From contig OZ020588.1 of the NCBI GenBank assembly GCA_963971535.1, forward strand, positions 120,449,005 through 120,513,004: a stretch of DNA of 64,000 bases, given 5' to 3'. Position numbers and translations under genes: made by a program. Origin of the DNA: Notolepis coatsorum (Eukaryota > Chordata > Actinopteri > Aulopiformes > Paralepididae). The notes below the pieces were generated by a model, which was not told the DNA's origin, made no database searches, and saw nothing but the letters and a program-made list of their open reading frames with translations. Numbering within the stretch: position 1 is the first letter of the stretch; every line of letters starts with the position of its first letter. Positions 60,286-64,000 of this stretch are shown one piece after another.

Positions 60286-62312
60286 TTTACTTACATTTTT
60301 ATTAAACATTTATAGACATACAACACAACATATACAATAACATCAACAACACTATTAAACAGACATAAACAATAAAGAAAAAATATAATACCCAAAAACG
60401 AAAATAAAAAATACTGACTTAAGCAAAATTTCCACATACATAAATAATGAAGTGTAAAAACATAAAACAATTGTCATACCCTAAACAAAAATAAAAATAG
60501 AAAATATTAAGTGTGACATGGGTTCAGAGACCCTCCTTGAACCTCTTTCCTCCTTTACCCTTCGCCCTCTTGTGTTGCACTTGGTTCTTCCTCTGTGATG
60601 TCGTTTCCGTTCCCCTTATAATCCTCCCACTTTCCCCATCTTTCTTCAAATTTCTCTTCTTGTAGCCTCAGCATGTGTGTTATCCTCCATATCCTGTATC
60701 TCTTCTACTATTCCTACCCATTGTGCTATTGTTGGTGGATCTTCTTTGTACCACAGTCTCGTTATTGCTTTTCTGGCCGATATCAGCATTATCTTTATTA
60801 AATATTTGTCCCCCCCCTTGTATACCCTCGTGTGTCAGGTCTCCTAAGTAAATCACCAGTCCCGTTTGTGGTAACTCGTATCCTATTATTCTGGTTATTG
60901 CCTCCCCTATCTCCTCCCAATACCCCTTCAGCTTCTGACATCCCCAGAATACGTGCGTGTGATTTGCCCCCTCCTTACCACACTTCCTCCAGCATGCCCT
61001 TTGTGTTGGTGCATACTTTCCCTTCAACTCCGGGGTTATAAAGAACCTGATTATGTTTTTCCATCCAAATTCCTTCCATACCCTTGATCCTGTTGTTGAG
61101 TGCTGCACCTCGCATATGTTACCCCATTCCTTCTCTGTTATTCCTATCTCCAGTTCTCTCTCCCATTTCTCCCTTATATAATCGGTTGTGTGTCCCTTGC
61201 TGTTCATTATAGCCCGGTACAGTGCTGATATTACCCTTCCTTTCCCCCCTTCATATGCCCATACTATCATCCTGATTATTCCATTCTGTTCTTCGTCCTT
61301 GTCCCCTCTTATTTCTTTATTATAGTAATCTCTAACCTGTAGATATCTGAAGTGGTCCCTGTTTTCTAGTCCAAATTTCTCCTTTAATTTTTGTAGGGTC
61401 TGCATTTCCCCCTTCTCTATATCTTGCATATCGCTGTTGCCCCCTCCCCCCCTTTCCCACCTTCTGAATCCATGGTCCAACCTCCCTGGCTTGAATCTCT
61501 TGTCATGTGCTACCCATCTCAGAACCCCTGACTGCTTCTCCAATTTGTGTGTTTTTACTACTCTGTTCCATATAATCAAGGTGCACTTGGTGATTGGATC
61601 TAACAGTCCCTCTTTTTCCTTGAATAGTTCCCTATCCCCCACCAGAGCCTGTACCTTGTATCCCCCCCCCCCCCCCCTTCTTTTTCAATGTCTTTCCATC
61701 TGGCCTCATATCTGTCGTTGCACCAGCACGTCACTGCTCTCAGCTGTGCTGCATAATAATAGTCTTGTAGGCTGGGTACTGCCATCCCTCCCTTTTCCTT
61801 TGGTAGTTGTAGTGTTTTATATCTGACCCGTGGTCTTCCCCCCGCGCATATGAACCTTGATATCAGTCTGTCCCACTCCCTGAATTGGTTCTGTGGTATT
61901 TGTATCGGTAGTGACTGAAACAGGTATAGCAACCTTGATAGTATGTTCATCTTAATAACCTCTCCTTGAATTGAAGTCCAAGGGCATTACTGTCCATCTC
62001 TCTAAGTCTCTCTTGATGTTCTGATTGATCTGTGTATAATTCGCCTCAAACAGCTTCCCCACCCCTCTCGTGATGTTCACCCCTAGGTATTTAATCTTGT
62101 CCATGTCCCACCTTATCCCGTACTCCTCCCTAATTTCCGTCGTTGGGGTATAGTTCCATGCTAATGTCTGTGTCTTTGTCACGTTTAGTTTGTATCCTGA
62201 GTAGTGGCCATATTCTTTCAGTAGATCCATCAGTGCCGGGAAGCTCTTGTCTGGTTGCCTCATGTATACTATCACGTCGTCCGCAAATAGGCCTAGTTTG
62301 TATTCCGGTCCC
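60281..62312 (-). mobile_element. 5'-truncated L1/Tx1-type LINE (reverse strand)
   Basis: The poly-A end appears as a T-run at 60281-60290. The 3' UTR (60291-60679) is A/C-rich. ORF2 is read from about 62312 to 60680 in three pieces. The 5' part is missing from FADD onward. Confidence 0.8.
60680..62312 (-). pseudogene. L1/Tx1 ORF2 C-terminal half
   Basis: Reverse strand pieces: KLGLFADDVIVYMRQPDKSF with the RT catalytic FADD at about 62285; HYSGYKLNVTKTQTLAWNY; then 61950-61600 with DRLISRFICAGGRPRVRYKT and LQLPKEKGGMAVPSLQDYYY; then 61642-60680 with a C-terminal zinc-finger-like CWRKCGKEGANHTHVFWGC typical of L1. Frame changes lie near 61952 and in the C-run at 61660. The domain order is standard. 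Truncated on the 5' side and non-functional. Confidence 0.82.
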
Positions 62313-62349
62313 TTTATCTCTACTCAGCATCAGGGTGCATGCTGGGAAA

Positions 62350-62362
62350 ACCAAGATGGCGG
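62350..62362 (+). promoter_or_regulatory. YY1-like site at LINE 5' end
   Basis: CCAAGATGGCGGC fits the YY1 consensus (AAGATGGCGGC) and lies about 115 bases before ORF1. A YY1 site at the same relative place helps set the start of transcription in mammalian L1. Confidence 0.5.
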
Positions 62363-62478
62363 CGCATGCACCAGCAAGGATTCTCTGTGAATTTGTTTGT
62401 TTAAACTAACAAAAATAACTGAGCAAAAGTGCTAGAAAACTACTGAAACAGAGAAGATAAGAAGGCAAAATAACAATA

Positions 62479-63167
62479 ATGGCGGCCAAACAAAGGAAAC
62501 TCGAGGATGACATGGAGGAGATTAAGATGTCTCTACACTCCCTGTCTGAGGAAATCAAAAAGGTGTCCAAGCAGGAACTATTTACAGAGTTAATGAGCGA
62601 AATGAAACAACTGAAAAACCTCTTAAAAGAAAAAGACGAGAAAAAAGAACCGATGAGTTGGAACAGTACACTAGAATGGACGACGTGATCATAAGTGGAC
62701 TGGAGACCACTCATCGAACATATGCAGGTGTGACGACCGGAGAGAGCAGAGGTGCCGACGCCCCGCAAGGGGAAATTGACACGTTGGAACAACAAATCAT
62801 AACATTCTTTAAAAGCAAGAAAATGGATCTCAAGAGCGAAAGCATATCAGCATGCCACACACTCCCCAGAAAGGACCACCAGCATTCTAAGCCGGCCATC
62901 GTGATCCGCTTCGTGTCCCGAAAGGACAAGACTGCATTACTGAGAGAGTGGCGGAATCTGCAGGGGACAGGTGTGTACCTTAACGAGCATCTCACCAGGA
63001 GGAACGCGGACATTGCAAGGCAGGCTCGCATCCTCCGAAAAGAGAAAAAGATCCAATCGACATGGACGAGGAATTGTAAAATCATGATCCGGCTAAACGG
63101 GAAGATACATGAAGAAGCCAGGGTTGTCACAATTCGAGAGGTGAAGGATCTGGAGCCATTCAGATGA
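62479..63167 (+). pseudogene. LINE ORF1, coiled coil plus nucleic-acid-binding-like domain (frameshifted)
   Basis: First frame MAAKQRKLEDDMEEIKMSLH, with a heptad-like coiled coil to LLKEKDEK. From about 62650 reading needs one shift: EELEQYTRMDDVIISGL, then SESISACHTLPRK, KPAIVIRFVSRKDKTALLRE, VYLNEHLTRRNADIARQARI and WTRNCKIMIRLNG. The second part resembles the Baculo_FP-type domain of many fish LINE ORF1 proteins. The frameshift near 62650 is the only lesion seen. ORF2 begins 10 bases downstream. Confidence 0.72.
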
Positions 63168-63177
63168 CTAACCCATC

Positions 63178-63441
63178 ATGACGGAAGAACAAGGACATGA
63201 CCGAGTGGGACTGCACACCGATAGAGATGAGTACCAATCGCTCTCAAAAGCTGAATACACAGAACACAAATTACATGATTTTGAATATGATGTTGACCCA
63301 GAAAATCATCTATGTAATGCAATCAATCCAATCTGGGAATACTACACAGAGGAACAATTTAACAACAATGCAGCTGTGTTTGTCGACGGTGACTTGAAAT
63401 GCAAAGCAGTTGAATATATATATATATTCCATGAAATATGA
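63178..63441 (+). pseudogene. Internally deleted duplicate of ORF2 start
   Basis: MTEEQGHDRV..., then FEYDVDPENHLCNAINP, YTEEQFNNN joined to AVFVDGDLKCKAVEY. The same landmarks occur in the next frame at 63438-63860 (FECDIDPERHVFNS, YTEEQFSEC, LFVDGDFKCKPVEY) but there about 80 codons of endonuclease lie between. So this copy lacks the endonuclease core. The two are diverged (by eye about 70-75% identical), so the event is not recent. Confidence 0.7.
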
Positions 63442-64000
63442 CAGAATCAACAGACGAATATTTATGTGACGATAAAATACAAGACTTTGAATGCGATATC
63501 GACCCAGAAAGACATGTGTTTAATTCCATTGAAGCCAATTGTAATTATTATACTGAGGAACAATTTAGTGAATGTATAGTATTAGATAACACATTTTCGT
63601 TAATACATTTCAACTGTAGAAGCCTCTACAAAAACTTTGATAAGATTAATGATTATTTGAATACTCTTAAAGGCAAGTTTAAGCTGATAGCCTTATCGGA
63701 GACATGGTTGGAGGATGAAAGGGGTGTTGATTTCCACATTGACGGGTATGAACTATATCATATAAACAGAACAAGTAAGAAAGCAGGAGGTGTGGCACTT
63801 TTTGTGGATGGAGATTTTAAATGTAAACCAGTTGAATATATGACAATGGCTATTGATGACATAATGGAATGTTTAACGGTGGAAATCGAAATGGAAAAAA
63901 TAAGCAATATTTAGGAGACCTGGGTCAAAGATAGAAACATTTACAGATACATTGGATGATTTGTTGAGTAGGGTAAACGGAAATAAGACATTTATTATTT
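63438..64000 (+). pseudogene. LINE ORF2, endonuclease N-terminal part (runs off window)
   Basis: MTESTDEYLCDDKIQDFECD, then endonuclease FSLIHFNCRSLYKNF, FKLIALSETWLEDE (catalytic E), ISRTSKK-like NRTSKKAGGVALFV. The frame ends at 63912, and coding continues one frame over as RPGSKIETFTDTLDDL and NKTFII up to the edge, so there is a small frameshift near 63905. The rest of ORF2 lies outside the window. Confidence 0.78.

Larger units (their letters stand above)
62330..64000 (+). mobile_element. 5' part of a two-ORF LINE, cut by the window edge
   Basis: Start GCATCAGGGTGCATGCTGGG with a YY1-like CCAAGATGGCGGC (62350-62362), then ORF1 and the start of ORF2 (endonuclease). Frame changes in ORF1 and near 63905. 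Clade not determined: CR1-like or I/Nimb-like. Confidence 0.72.

Overview
The window looks like transposon-dense, non-genic DNA from a ray-finned (teleost) fish. The basis is the mix of families: L2/CR1-type LINEs with typical fish 3' tails, a Rex1/Babar LINE, L1/Tx1-type LINEs, hAT and Harbinger MITEs, many TTAA-flanked DNA elements, a Copia element that uses a half-tRNA(iMet) primer site and a Gypsy element with a tRNA-Leu primer site. I found no convincing single-copy host gene. Nearly every long reading frame belongs to a mobile element. Family names come from motifs and remembered family features; no database search was run.

Layout. 1-5200: a LINE with one uninterrupted 1247-codon ORF carrying a 2A-like motif, its duplicated 3' tail, and a tRNA-headed SINE that uses the same tail. 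5300-12715: LINE fragments, local duplications, a second SINE head, and a TTAA element interrupted by a hAT MITE. 12716-24139: one Copia element with 5-bp target duplications. Its leader holds an 838-bp TIR element with 9-bp duplications, and its 3' LTR is split by a 5.8-kb TTAA transposon with a multi-exon transposase. 24140-39412: MITEs, a broken hAT exon, an L2 3' end, a Rex1 LINE inserted in a TTAA-element fragment, and a 581-bp near-perfect palindrome. 39413-44650: a nearly complete four-exon hAT transposase gene with a few lesions, then a minisatellite built from its last codons and a partial gene duplicate.

44710-60285 is the deepest nest: an L1/Tx1 LINE is interrupted in ORF1 by an 11.5-kb element with 59-bp terminal inverted repeats. 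That element contains an L2 LINE (SGNH esterase ORF1 plus EN-RT ORF2), and the L2 ORF2 is in turn interrupted by a Gypsy element with open gag and pol. L1 ORF2 is separately interrupted by a TTAA element. 60286-62312 is a reverse-strand L1 3' half. 62330-64000 is the 5' part of another LINE that runs off the window.

The elements act on DNA in distinct ways. LINEs nick DNA and copy their RNA into it, and SINEs borrow LINE tails. LTR elements integrate cDNA. DDE transposases cut and paste TIR elements, and short non-autonomous copies follow them. The most interesting items are the TTAA transposon (18233-24037) and its derivatives, the 11.5-kb TIR element (45304-56826), the in-frame UGA between Gypsy gag and pol, the LINE with a 2A-like motif and an inverted copy of its own tail at its 5' end, and the paired SINE.
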